A stretch of DNA of 64,000 nt from Flavobacterium psychrophilum (GTDB lineage: Bacteria > Bacteroidota > Bacteroidia > Flavobacteriales > Flavobacteriaceae). Within the stretch, counting starts at the first letter, position 1; each line of letters starts with the position of its first letter. This document shows, in pieces, positions 1-8,034 of this stretch. The stretch lies in assembly GCA_945860385.1 (NCBI GenBank), contig CAMAQD010000008.1, positions 62,001 through 126,000 on the forward strand, read 5' to 3'. The notes below the pieces were generated by a model. It was not told the DNA's origin. It made no database searches and saw only the letters and a program-made list of their open reading frames with translations. A program made the translations under genes and the position numbers.

Positions 1-387
1 CTCGAAGTCGATGAAAACGATATGGCTCGTGTCAAATTAAATCAGTCCGTTTTAATCACATTGGACAGTTATAAAAACCAAGTTTTTGATGCCAAAGTCG
101 ATAAAATTTATCCGATTATGAATGAACAATCCCGAACTTTCAAAATCGAAGCGCATTTTATAAATCCACCCAAAAAATTGTATCCCAATCTTTCAGCCGA
201 AGCCAATATTATCATTCAGACTAAAAAAAATGCGATAACCATTCCGAAAGTTTATTTACTAAAAGGGGATTCCATTCAAATCGGTGAAAAAGAAAAACGA
301 AAAGTAAAAATAGGTTTATCCGATTATCAAAAAGTAGAAATTCTTGGAGGTCTAAAAGCTAATGAAACGATTTATAAACCCAAATAA
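1..387 (+). CDS. HlyD/MacA-family periplasmic adaptor subunit (5'-truncated by window edge)
   Basis: C-terminal 128 codons of a membrane-fusion (adaptor) protein that links an inner-membrane ABC transporter to an outer-membrane channel. The frame is open from base 1 (LEVDENDM...), so the first internal ATG at 22 is not the start; the N-terminal anchor and hairpin lie upstream. What remains fits the beta-barrel domain (VDENDMARVKLNQ, then ITLDSYKNQVFDAKVDKIYP) and the membrane-proximal domain (NLSAEANIII through VYLLKGDSIQI). The stop overlaps the start of the permease by one base, so the two are translationally coupled. The family is clear; the exported substrate is unknown. Confidence 0.85.
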   Translation, partial: LEVDENDMARVKLNQSVLITLDSYKNQVFDAKVDKIYPIMNEQSRTFKIEAHFINPPKKLYPNLSAEANIIIQTKKNAITIPKVYLLKGDSIQIGEKEKRKVKIGLSDYQKVEILGGLKANETIYKPK

Positions 388-1643
388 TGAACTACAAACT
401 GATCTTAAATATTGCCATTCATTTGCTTCGAGCACGTCTCAAACAAACTATTGTTGCTGCCGTTGGAGTGACTTTTAGTATAGCCATGTTTATCGCTTTG
501 GTTAGTTTTATGAATGGGTTAAATGATTTGCTCGATGGGTTAATGCTGAACAAAACACCACACGTTCGATTGTATAATGAAGTAAAACCCTCTCAAAATC
601 AACCCATTTCTTTATCAGCAAAGTATAAAAATAACGCCAATTTTGTCAATTCTATAAAACCGAAAGACAGAGGGAAATCTATTTATGACAGCAAAAAAAT
701 AATTGAAGATTTAAAATTGGACAAACGTATTATTGATGTAGCAGCCAAAATAAATACGCCAGTATTTTTTAATTCGGGAACCATCGAAATAGCTGGTGTT
801 ATCAACGGCATAGAAATCGAACCAGAAGAAAAATTATTCAAAATTTCAGAAAATATTATTGATGGCAATGTTGCCGATTTATATCAAAATAACAGCATCA
901 TTATTGGTAAAGGTTTGGCAGAAAAAATGCTCTTAGTTAAAGGTGATAATATCAATATCACTTCATCACGAGGCAATTTAGTAATGCTAAAAGTAGTTGG
1001 GATTTCCCAAGTTGGCATTGCCGAAATTGACAATACATTCAGTTATACCTCGCTCAAAACGGCTCAAAAACTCTTGAATGAACCTACCAATTACATCACT
1101 GATATTCAAATAAAATTATTTGATATGCTATCGGCACCACAAGTTGCCAAAGAATTTTCAGAGAAGTACAACACCGACACCATAGATTATCAAACCGCTA
1201 ACGCACAATTTGAAACCGGAAGTTCAGTTAGAACCATTATTTCTTATGCCGTCGGTTTGGTTTTATTGCTGGTTGCCGGTTTCGGAATTTACAATATTTT
1301 GAATATGATGATTTACGAGAAAATGGATACAATTGCTATTCTAAAAGCCACGGGTTTTTCGGGTAATGATGTCAAATGGATCTTTATTTCGTTGTCCCTG
1401 ATTATTGGTTTTGCTGGAGGAATGTTGGGGCTTCTATTTGGGTATATTTTTTCCTCCATTATTAGCATTATTCCTTTTGAAACCGCTTCGTTGCCCACCG
1501 TAAAAACCTATCCTATTAATTATAATAGTATTTATTACATTATTAGCATGATTTTTGCACTTTTCACCACCACAATTGCAGGATTATTTCCAGCACTGAA
1601 AGCCAGTAAAGTCGATCCGGTTGAAATTATTAGAGGGAAATAA
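387..1643 (+). CDS. ABC transporter permease, FtsX/MacB/LolC type
   Basis: 418-residue inner-membrane permease. It has an N-terminal transmembrane helix (about 21-42), a large periplasmic MacB-type core domain (about 45-285), and three C-terminal helices (about 285-310, 330-360, 375-405) forming the FtsX domain; it ends in the usual KASKVDPVEIIRGK-like tail. With the adaptor before it and the ATPase after it, this makes a MacAB-like tripartite system that works by mechanotransmission for lipoproteins, peptides or drugs; which one cannot be told. It starts inside the adaptor stop codon (ATGA-type overlap). The gap to the ATPase is filled by a heptamer tandem repeat. Confidence 0.88.
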   Translation: MNYKLILNIAIHLLRARLKQTIVAAVGVTFSIAMFIALVSFMNGLNDLLDGLMLNKTPHVRLYNEVKPSQNQPISLSAKYKNNANFVNSIKPKDRGKSIYDSKKIIEDLKLDKRIIDVAAKINTPVFFNSGTIEIAGVINGIEIEPEEKLFKISENIIDGNVADLYQNNSIIIGKGLAEKMLLVKGDNINITSSRGNLVMLKVVGISQVGIAEIDNTFSYTSLKTAQKLLNEPTNYITDIQIKLFDMLSAPQVAKEFSEKYNTDTIDYQTANAQFETGSSVRTIISYAVGLVLLLVAGFGIYNILNMMIYEKMDTIAILKATGFSGNDVKWIFISLSLIIGFAGGMLGLLFGYIFSSIISIIPFETASLPTVKTYPINYNSIYYIISMIFALFTTTIAGLFPALKASKVDPVEIIRGK

Positions 1644-1646
1644 AAG

Positions 1647-1793
1647 ATTTTAGGTTGCAGGTTGCAGATTGCAGATTTTAGATTGCAGGTTGCAGGTTGC
1701 AGGTTGCAGGTTGCAGGTTGAAGTTTGCAGGTTGCAGATTTCAGATTGCAGGTTGAAGGTTGTAGGTTGTAGGTTGCAGGTTGCAGGTTGAGG
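1647..1793 (+). repeat. Heptanucleotide tandem array, 21 units of (G/A)TTGCAG
   Basis: 147 bp divides exactly into 21 consecutive 7-mers beginning 3 bp after the permease stop. GTTGCAG is the commonest unit (9 or 10 copies); variants are ATTGCAG, ATTTTAG, GTTGAAG, GTTGTAG, TTTGCAG, ATTTCAG and GTTGAGG. There are no spacers, so this is a simple-sequence array and not CRISPR. Because 21 nt is three units and seven codons, spurious reading frames cross it (reading LQPATCN-like peptides on the minus strand). A five-unit version lies inside pabB at 52368-52402 in the same orientation relative to transcription. Confidence 0.95.
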
Positions 1794-1870
1794 ATTAATA
1801 AATCTAAATGCACCATAATACCAGAATGGTTAAAAAAAATAAAACTTTATGTTTATAAATATATTTTAAT

Positions 1871-2548
1871 ATGGAAACCAAAATTTTAGAAGCCATCGAT
1901 ATCTCAAAAACTTTTCACGAAGCGATGGATGTACAGGTTTTGACGGATATTAATTTTCATATAAACAAAGGCGAATTTGCTTCGATAATTGGAAAATCAG
2001 GTTGTGGAAAATCAACTTTATTATATATTTTATCTACAATGGATACTGCATTTGATGGCGATTTAATGATTGATTCGGTATCCATGAAAAACAAATTGGA
2101 TTCAGAATTAGCTATTGTTCGTAATGAAAAAATTGGATTTGTATTTCAATTTCATTATTTGCTCAATGAATTTTCCGTTTTGCAAAACGTGATGTTACCC
2201 GGTTTAAAATTGGCAAAATTGTCTAGTGCTGAAATTGAAGCCAAAGCGTATGAAAAACTAAAAGTTTTAGGAATTGAAGACAAAGCATTGAACAGCCCGA
2301 ACAAATTGTCTGGTGGCGAAAAACAGCGTGTTGCTATTGCTCGAGCCTTAATTAATGAACCACTAATCATTATGGGAGACGAACCCACTGGAAATTTAGA
2401 CAAGAAAAATTCAGAAATTGTGTTTGATGTTTTTAAAGAACTCGCTGAAGTTTACAAACAATCCCTTTTGATTGTCACTCACGACAACGATTTTGCAAAA
2501 CGAACGCATCGAATCATTGAAATGGAAGACGGGAAAATAATTAAATAA
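1871..2548 (+). CDS. ABC transporter ATP-binding protein, MacB/LolD type
   Basis: 225-residue ATPase that powers the permease at 387-1643. Walker A is GKSGCGKST (about 42-50), the Q-loop is in FVFQFHYLLNEF, the signature is LSGGEKQR (about 142-149), and Walker B is LIIMGDEPTGNLD with the MacB/LolD-typical EPTGNLD, followed by the switch histidine in VTHD. Length is normal for a stand-alone LolD/MacB-type subunit. It lies 227 bp after the permease, and that gap holds the heptamer array. Cotranscription is likely from order and strand but is not shown. Confidence 0.92.
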   Translation: METKILEAIDISKTFHEAMDVQVLTDINFHINKGEFASIIGKSGCGKSTLLYILSTMDTAFDGDLMIDSVSMKNKLDSELAIVRNEKIGFVFQFHYLLNEFSVLQNVMLPGLKLAKLSSAEIEAKAYEKLKVLGIEDKALNSPNKLSGGEKQRVAIARALINEPLIIMGDEPTGNLDKKNSEIVFDVFKELAEVYKQSLLIVTHDNDFAKRTHRIIEMEDGKIIK

Positions 2549-2577
2549 CCTCAAAAGGAAAAGACTATGACCATTTG

Positions 2578-2745
2578 ATGCACAAATTGGATGAAATCTT
2601 CTCGATTTATCAAAATTTGAATATCACATCGAAAGATTATTTTAAAATTCTTTGTATTTCCTTTTCACAAGGACTTTCTTCTGCAACTTGTATTTATCTT
2701 TTATCGAACGAAATAAGGAGATATTTCATTCAGAGTAATAAATAA
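2578..2745 (+). CDS. Possible small protein or gene remnant (55 aa), function unknown
   Basis: The only coding candidate in the 345-bp gap 2549-2893. It would encode 55 residues (MHKLDEIFSIYQNLN... to ...RRYFIQSNK), mixed helical and hydrophobic with two cysteines. The frame is open upstream of the ATG back to 2545, which suits either a remnant of a longer gene or a short gene in the tail of the ABC operon. I recognise no family. The rest of the gap (2746-2893) is AT-rich with no clear signal; it should contain the promoter of the AraC-type gene. Confidence 0.3.
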   Translation: MHKLDEIFSIYQNLNITSKDYFKILCISFSQGLSSATCIYLLSNEIRRYFIQSNK

Positions 2746-2893
2746 TATTCTAAATTAGCGGAACGAATAACTCAAATATAGCGCAAATCACTATATTTTG
2801 ATGTAAAGTTGAAACTTCGTCACTACTATTTGAACGGTTATTGGAAGCTAAATTGAACCATGAAAATCATAATAATTATATTCTAAAATTAAA

Positions 2894-3997
2894 ATGACAG
2901 AACTACAATTGTTAAATAGCACAAGTAGAATTATTGTGTTTCTGTTGATTTTTTTCTCTGTTTTTTTATTGACGGTTAAGAGCAATAAAAAAAAATCAAA
3001 CCACTTATTTTCTGTTTTTTTACTTCTTGTTGCAATTGACATAAGTGGCTTTTTTTTAAGTAATTGGCTTTCTGAGCATTTATTTATTGAAAATTTTCGA
3101 GTTGCTTCTACCCTACTTCAAATGCCCATTTTCTATTTTTATGTACTTTCAGTTTGTTATAGCAACTTGAATTTTAAAGCTAAAGATGTGAACCATGCTA
3201 TTCTATTTTTACTTTTTTATTCGATTTTTATGGTATACGGTTATTCAAAAAAGACACTGTTAGTTTTTCAAATTAGTAGTGAAGTTCAATACTTTTTTTA
3301 TATTATATTGATATTCTATGCTTTAAAAAAATACAAAAAAATTTACATTGAAAATTACACCAACCCTGACAACCTCAATTTCAAATGGTTAGTACAAATG
3401 ATAACTATTCTTTTATTTGCTCATTTGTTTGTACTTTCTAAATTTATCGTTCGATTTACAAACAACAATAACTTCGTATTGCTTTTAAATGTTATCGTTA
3501 TTGTTAATGCTTTACTTGTTTCTTGTTACTTTGTAATGAAAGCATTGTACCAACCCCAACTTTTTCGAGGAATTGAACAGGACAAAGAACCACTTCCAAA
3601 TAATATAAAAAAACGTGATAACAATAGCGCTGCTGAAACTAGTGCCGAAACTAAACTCAAAATAGAATCTTTGGAGCAATTTATGAATGATGAGGAACCG
3701 TTTTTAGATGCTGATTTAACTATTCAAAATCTTGCCGCTCAAACTGGTTACTCACAGAAAGAATTGTCAACATTAATTAATCTTCATATCGGTAAACATT
3801 TTTTTGATTTTATTAACGAACACCGAATTCGTAAAGCGATGGCAATTTTGGAAAATCCTTTAAAAAAAAACAATACTGTTTTAGAAATACTGTACCAAGT
3901 GGGTTTTAATTCAAAATCATCATTCAATACTGCGTTTAAAAAATACAGCAATCTCACTCCGGTGGAATACAGAAAGCGTTCTCTTTCAAACCAATAG
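2894..3997 (+). CDS. Membrane-anchored AraC-family transcriptional regulator
   Basis: 367 residues. The N-terminal ~215 residues are very hydrophobic, with about six or seven transmembrane helices. A short charged linker (about 225-255) leads to a C-terminal AraC/XylS DNA-binding domain (about 260-362) with two helix-turn-helices: LAAQTGYSQKELSTLIN and ILYQVGFNSKSSFNTAFKKY, then LTPVEYRK. This 'membrane sensor plus AraC' layout is common in Bacteroidota. It lies directly upstream of a secreted serine hydrolase on the same strand but is separated from it by a terminator at 4021-4066, so it may regulate that gene rather than be cotranscribed with it. The ligand is unknown. Confidence 0.88.
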   Translation: MTELQLLNSTSRIIVFLLIFFSVFLLTVKSNKKKSNHLFSVFLLLVAIDISGFFLSNWLSEHLFIENFRVASTLLQMPIFYFYVLSVCYSNLNFKAKDVNHAILFLLFYSIFMVYGYSKKTLLVFQISSEVQYFFYIILIFYALKKYKKIYIENYTNPDNLNFKWLVQMITILLFAHLFVLSKFIVRFTNNNNFVLLLNVIVIVNALLVSCYFVMKALYQPQLFRGIEQDKEPLPNNIKKRDNNSAAETSAETKLKIESLEQFMNDEEPFLDADLTIQNLAAQTGYSQKELSTLINLHIGKHFFDFINEHRIRKAMAILENPLKKNNTVLEILYQVGFNSKSSFNTAFKKYSNLTPVEYRKRSLSNQ

Positions 3998-4020
3998 AAA
4001 AAAGAACTACTTTTTAAACT

Positions 4021-4066
4021 AAAGTCGAACCTAATTATAAAATAATAATGAGTTCGACTTTTTTTA
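4021..4066 (+). terminator. Rho-independent terminator after the AraC-type gene
   Basis: Ten-base arms AAAGTCGAAC (4021-4030) and GTTCGACTTT (4052-4061) pair perfectly across a 21-nt loop and are followed by a run of T. The structure sits 23 bp after the AraC-type stop and separates it from the serine hydrolase. Confidence 0.8.
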
Positions 4067-4125
4067 TTCGGTCGATTTCATAGGATAAACAATGCAACTT
4101 TGCTTTGAATTCTAAAAACAATCTT

Positions 4126-5823
4126 ATGAAAACAACTTATTTACTACTAACAATTCTATTTTTTCTTCAATGTACTGCTGCAATCTCGCAAACTAAAACT
4201 AAAAGTCACACATTAAAACCATCAGAGCAAGTTGACCAATTAATTGCAAAATACAATATTAAAAATGGACCCGGACTTTCAGTTGCAGTTATAAAAGATG
4301 GTGCCGTTGTTTACAAAAAAGGATTTGGTATAGCCAATTTAGAATACGGAATTCCTATTACTCCATCTACTGTTTTTCAGGCAGCCTCTGTATCAAAACA
4401 ATTTACAGTGTTTTCAATTTTACTTTTAGAACAAGATGGAAAATTGTCAATAGAGGATGACATCAGAAAATACCTCCCAGAAATGGCAGATTATGGTCAT
4501 AAAATTACGTTACGGAATTTGGCAAACCATACCAGTGGCATCAGAGACAATACTGATTTAGCCAATTTACTAGGTATCAGTGAAGCTGATTTGTTTAGTA
4601 ATGACCAGGCTGTACAATTAATTACGAGCCAAAAAAGTTTAAATTTTATTCCGGGAGACGAATTTGAGTATTGCAACTCGGGTTTCATCTTATTAGCAGA
4701 AATTGTAAAAAGAGTTTCAGGAAAATCATTTGCTGAATTTACAAAGGAAAGAATATTCGAACCGCTGAAAATGAAAAATTCGCAATTCATAGACGACCCA
4801 GAAATTATCGTAAAAAACAGCGCTTACTCTTATTATAAGCCCGATACTATTTATTATAAAAGTATTCTTAATCATTCGTTTGTAGGTTCTACAGGATTAA
4901 ACACAACTGCTGAAGATTTAGGTTTATGGGCACTAAATTTCGAAAAAAAGGCAATTGGAAATGATCCTATTTTTAACAAAATGAAAGAAAAAAGCAGGCT
5001 AAATAACGGTGAAATCATTCCTTATGCACTAGGACAAGAAAATAAAATCTACAAAGGGTTAAATGTGATTTTTCACGGTGGTGGTATTGCAGGTTATGGC
5101 TCTTATGTATTGAGAATTCCTGAAGAAAATTTCGCTGTTGTGTATTTGTGTAATTCACAATATTTTCATCCCAGAGATATCGCCTATAAAATTGTAGATT
5201 ATTATCTAGCAGAGCAAGAAAATTATACTGAAGTAAAGCCTGTTTTTAATCCTACTTTATTGCAAAGCTTTGTCGGCGATTATGAACCTTTTGCTGGATT
5301 AATAGTTTCGATTAGTAAAGAAAATGAAACCCTTTTTCTTCAATCAAAAGGCGATACCAGCAAAGTAAAATTAGTTCAAAGTGGTGATTACGAATTTATT
5401 TACCCCAATAGACCTCATAGTAAAATTGTTTTTGGTACAACAAAAGGAGAAGCTGCTAATTTTTTTAATTGGCATTTTTCTGACTTTTCATATAAAGGTA
5501 AAAGAGTTGATTTTAAACCGTTTGATGAAACAAAAATGAATCTTAATGAAATAGTAGGCAACTATTACAACTCAGAAATAAACACAACGTATCGTTTGAT
5601 AATCAAGGATAACAAAGTAGTGGCAACACACAACATCAATGCGGATGTTGTACTAATACCTCTACAACCAGATGTTTTCGTCAGTAGTTATGTTGGATTT
5701 TTTGGCAAGATTGAAATTATCAGAAATTCACAAAGTATAATTACAGGATTTTATTTGTCTGGACAAAAAATAAGAAGAATTAAATTTGATAAAGTACTTG
5801 AAAGTAGTCTCGCAAGAAATTGA
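4126..5823 (+). CDS. Secreted serine hydrolase, beta-lactamase/class C PBP-like
   Basis: 565 residues from ATG 4126; this start is preferred over an in-frame TTG at 4105 because it begins directly with a signal peptide (MKTTYLLLTILFFLQCTAAISQ). The alpha/beta serine-hydrolase domain spans about 30-370 with SxxK at Ser88-Val-Ser-Lys91, YxN as Tyr-Cys-Asn (about 178-180) and an HGG box (FHGGGIAGY, near 316). A C-terminal beta-rich region (about 370-560) follows, as in D-aminopeptidase or PBP4*-like members. Likely activity is on D-amino-acid peptides, cell-wall fragments or esters in the periplasm. Family membership does not prove beta-lactam resistance. Confidence 0.87.
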   Translation: MKTTYLLLTILFFLQCTAAISQTKTKSHTLKPSEQVDQLIAKYNIKNGPGLSVAVIKDGAVVYKKGFGIANLEYGIPITPSTVFQAASVSKQFTVFSILLLEQDGKLSIEDDIRKYLPEMADYGHKITLRNLANHTSGIRDNTDLANLLGISEADLFSNDQAVQLITSQKSLNFIPGDEFEYCNSGFILLAEIVKRVSGKSFAEFTKERIFEPLKMKNSQFIDDPEIIVKNSAYSYYKPDTIYYKSILNHSFVGSTGLNTTAEDLGLWALNFEKKAIGNDPIFNKMKEKSRLNNGEIIPYALGQENKIYKGLNVIFHGGGIAGYGSYVLRIPEENFAVVYLCNSQYFHPRDIAYKIVDYYLAEQENYTEVKPVFNPTLLQSFVGDYEPFAGLIVSISKENETLFLQSKGDTSKVKLVQSGDYEFIYPNRPHSKIVFGTTKGEAANFFNWHFSDFSYKGKRVDFKPFDETKMNLNEIVGNYYNSEINTTYRLIIKDNKVVATHNINADVVLIPLQPDVFVSSYVGFFGKIEIIRNSQSIITGFYLSGQKIRRIKFDKVLESSLARN

Positions 5824-5946
5824 CGAATTGGTTAAGCAGTGAATCCATTTCAATTAAAATCTAAAAGATGAACATATCGTAGATGTTGCATTGTTTTCCA
5901 AAATTTGATTGTGGCAGAAAGTTATGAATAAAATTAACAGGCTGAC

Positions 5947-6495
5947 CTACCCCAACACCACCTTCACATTATACAAATTCGAACTCAAAATAGTTTCAAT
6001 AGATTCAAAATCGATAGTATTATTTTCTGAATCCCTTTGTTTTTTTAACGCAATATGTTTCAAACTATCTTTAAAACGTCGTACTTCCTCTAAATTCGTC
6101 AGCAGTAAACCCGGAACTAAAGCATTTTTGCCTTCTTTATCTTTGGAAACCATGGTAAAATAAGAAGAATTGCAATGTTTAACAACTCCAGTTTGGATGT
6201 TTTCAGCTTCCACTCGAATGCCTATAATCATCGAACTTTTGCCTACATAATTTACGCTGGCCTTCATCGTCACGAGTTCGCCAACTTCAATAGGTTTCAA
6301 GAAATTGACCGTATCTACCGAAGCCGTTACGCAATAATTTCCCGAAAATTTGGAGGCACAAGCAAACGCAATTTGATCGAGCAACGACAAGATAAAACCA
6401 CCATGAATTTTGCCACTAAAATTAGTATGCGAAGGCAACATTAATTGTGAAATACTGATATGAGAAGAACTAACGGTTTTGAAAATAGTGTTCAT
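5947..6495 (-). CDS. Acyl-CoA thioesterase (hotdog fold, YciA/BACH type)
   Basis: 182 residues. The hotdog core (about 10-125) includes the HGGFILSLLDQIAFACASKFSG segment, with the catalytic-type Asp in LLDQIA, and the TASVDTVNFLKPIEVGE strand typical of broad-range acyl-CoA thioesterases of the YciA/ACOT family. It would hydrolyse fatty acyl-CoA to free acid and CoA in the cytosol. The C-terminal tail (about 130-182) is charged and variable. It is convergent with the serine hydrolase and transcribed alone. The exact chain-length preference cannot be read. Confidence 0.85.
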   Translation of the reverse strand: MNTIFKTVSSSHISISQLMLPSHTNFSGKIHGGFILSLLDQIAFACASKFSGNYCVTASVDTVNFLKPIEVGELVTMKASVNYVGKSSMIIGIRVEAENIQTGVVKHCNSSYFTMVSKDKEGKNALVPGLLLTNLEEVRRFKDSLKHIALKKQRDSENNTIDFESIETILSSNLYNVKVVLG

Positions 6496-6616
6496 AGTTG
6501 GATTTTAATATTCAATTTCTTTAAAATTTGGAGGTGATAAAATTAGACATTTTCCCTATAATTTGTACAATTGTTTGCGTCAAAACAGATATCAAAATCT
6601 CTATAATGAATTGCAC

Positions 6617-6911
6617 TCATTTATTTATTCTTTTTTTGGGTTTCTCCTTTGTAAATAAATCGGGGACGTATTTCTCATAAAGTTCAAATAAAAACTCCAT
6701 TCGTTTGGCTTCGCTGATAAAGGCTTGTGGTCTGTAAGCCCAGTCCACTGCTTTGTCCAACTCGTTTGCTGCTACTGCCAAAGACAGTAAAAAATTCGAC
6801 TAAAAATGGTTTTGCGTCGGCTTCTTCGTTGGTAGTATCAGCCCATTCTTTGGAAAAATATATTGCTCTTTTCTTAATTTCATTCCAACTTAATGCTATC
6901 TCTATTTTAAA
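6617..6911 (-). pseudogene. Relic of a class I SAM-dependent DNA methyltransferase (type IIL/MmeI-like), internal deletion
   Basis: Translating the minus strand from about 6911 gives an N-terminal piece (IALSWNEIKKRAIYFSKEW, then ADAKPFLVEFFTVFG) that matches the conserved start of MmeI-like methyltransferase/restriction fusions. Just after, in another frame, comes the conserved C-terminal tail: LDKAVDWAYRP, then SEAKRMEFLFELYEKY, then a lysine-rich end and a stop at 6617-6619. The original gene is normally around 900 codons or more, so nearly the whole protein, including the SAM and catalytic motifs, is gone. The join lies around 6770-6785 and is out of frame. The N-terminal piece has no start codon and a TAA lies two codons upstream. 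It accounts for most of the 6496-6936 gap; the remainder shows no gene. Confidence 0.75.
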
Positions 6912-6936
6912 TTAAATTTTTATACTTCTTCATTCC

Positions 6937-7959
6937 TCAAAAAGTAAATCCTATAGATGTAATAATTCCCCAATCATTCCTTGAATCTCCCCCTTGAGTG
7001 GGCTCATTATCAAAATTATCATACAGTTGAACATTCAAGAATAGATCTTTGACAAGTTCGTATTTAGCTGATAAATCATACTCCATTCGGACACGACCAA
7101 AGGAAGTTAACGACGGATAAATATCCAATCCGGTGGTAATGTCAATTTTTGGATGTCGGTATTTGAACCATTTAACTTGTGTAGCAAAAATAGCTTCTAA
7201 ATTTTCAGAAGTATCCACGGTTTCCAATGTTTTTTCCTGATTGGCTACTAAACCACCCAAAACAGTAAACAAAAACGCATTATTTCTGGTAATATCATAG
7301 CCAAATCCGTAACCAAGTTGTGCCCGGTAATCAAGGTTAAGTTCCGTATTTTGCTGAACTTGTGCCGAAATTCTTGTGTACCTTTTGTTGGGCAACAAAT
7401 GGCTTAGCGTGAATCTTAATGTGTTGTTTTTTGTAACCTCTGTGCCGTCGTCGGTAAGAATACTTTCGACACTAAATCGCGAAGAATAGTAGGTTGTTCG
7501 ATAGGTTACTTGGGAATTAAGACTGTATTGGAAAACATTACTGGCTTTGGTGTACGTTAAACCCAAGTCGACAGAACCATCGATTTTTTGAAAAAAGGAA
7601 CTTTTTATAGGCATGATTAAAACAATATCCCATAATCGTTTTGGAATGGTGTCGGTAACCGTTACGATATTTACCGTGGACATAACGTCGGACTTTTGGA
7701 GGTGTCCAAAATACTTCGTGCCCGAGTTCAACCGTATCTCGAAATATTTAGCCGAATGAATGGAATTAATTCTATCGAACTCAATGCTAATGGTTTTCAT
7801 AGCATCGGTGCTCAAATTGAGCAAGCCGTATTCAAATTTTTTTAACTCACCGGTAATTCTATCGCCATTTTTTAAATAGACTGTATCATTCTTCTGTGCC
7901 CAAACGGACAGTGTCGAAAAACAAATCACGGCAAGATAAAATAATAGTTTCCTTTGCAT
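6937..7959 (-). CDS. DUF481-family outer-membrane beta-barrel protein
   Basis: 340 residues with a signal peptide (MQRKLLFYLAVICFSTLSVWAQ). An N-terminal segment (about 23-105) contains VYLKNGDRITGELKKFEYG, a small SH3-like pattern common ahead of DUF481 barrels in Bacteroidota. From about 125 to 340 there are alternating amphipathic strands (GSVDLGLTYTKASN..., final ...GIITSIGFTF) ending in phenylalanine, as expected of an outer-membrane barrel. Function is unknown; related proteins in Proteobacteria are called salt-induced outer-membrane proteins. It follows malic enzyme on the same strand with a 75-bp gap. Confidence 0.78.
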   Translation of the reverse strand: MQRKLLFYLAVICFSTLSVWAQKNDTVYLKNGDRITGELKKFEYGLLNLSTDAMKTISIEFDRINSIHSAKYFEIRLNSGTKYFGHLQKSDVMSTVNIVTVTDTIPKRLWDIVLIMPIKSSFFQKIDGSVDLGLTYTKASNVFQYSLNSQVTYRTTYYSSRFSVESILTDDGTEVTKNNTLRFTLSHLLPNKRYTRISAQVQQNTELNLDYRAQLGYGFGYDITRNNAFLFTVLGGLVANQEKTLETVDTSENLEAIFATQVKWFKYRHPKIDITTGLDIYPSLTSFGRVRMEYDLSAKYELVKDLFLNVQLYDNFDNEPTQGGDSRNDWGIITSIGFTF

Positions 7960-8034
7960 TTTAAGTTATAGGGAAATTACAATTGTATATTATTGATTCA
8001 TAATTAAATATTGATACTGTAAATTAACAAATAA

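Noticed and set aside
1647..1793. Possible CRISPR array
   Set aside because: The units are contiguous 7-mers with no unique spacers, and there are no cas genes nearby.
1535..1816. Minus-strand open frame (93 codons) with repeated LQPATCN-like peptides
   Set aside because: It is a by-product of the 7-bp tandem array plus antisense of the permease end; the peptide period of seven residues comes from three DNA units.
4105..4125. TTG start giving a longer serine hydrolase
   Set aside because: Seven extra residues would precede a normal signal peptide; ATG 4126 starts the signal directly. The same reasoning moved starts at 15297-16265, 16421-17728, 20176, 22696 and 30221.
4126..5823. Antibiotic-resistance beta-lactamase
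   Set aside because: The motifs fit the wide serine-hydrolase/PBP-like group with a C-terminal extension; there is no evidence for a true resistance enzyme.
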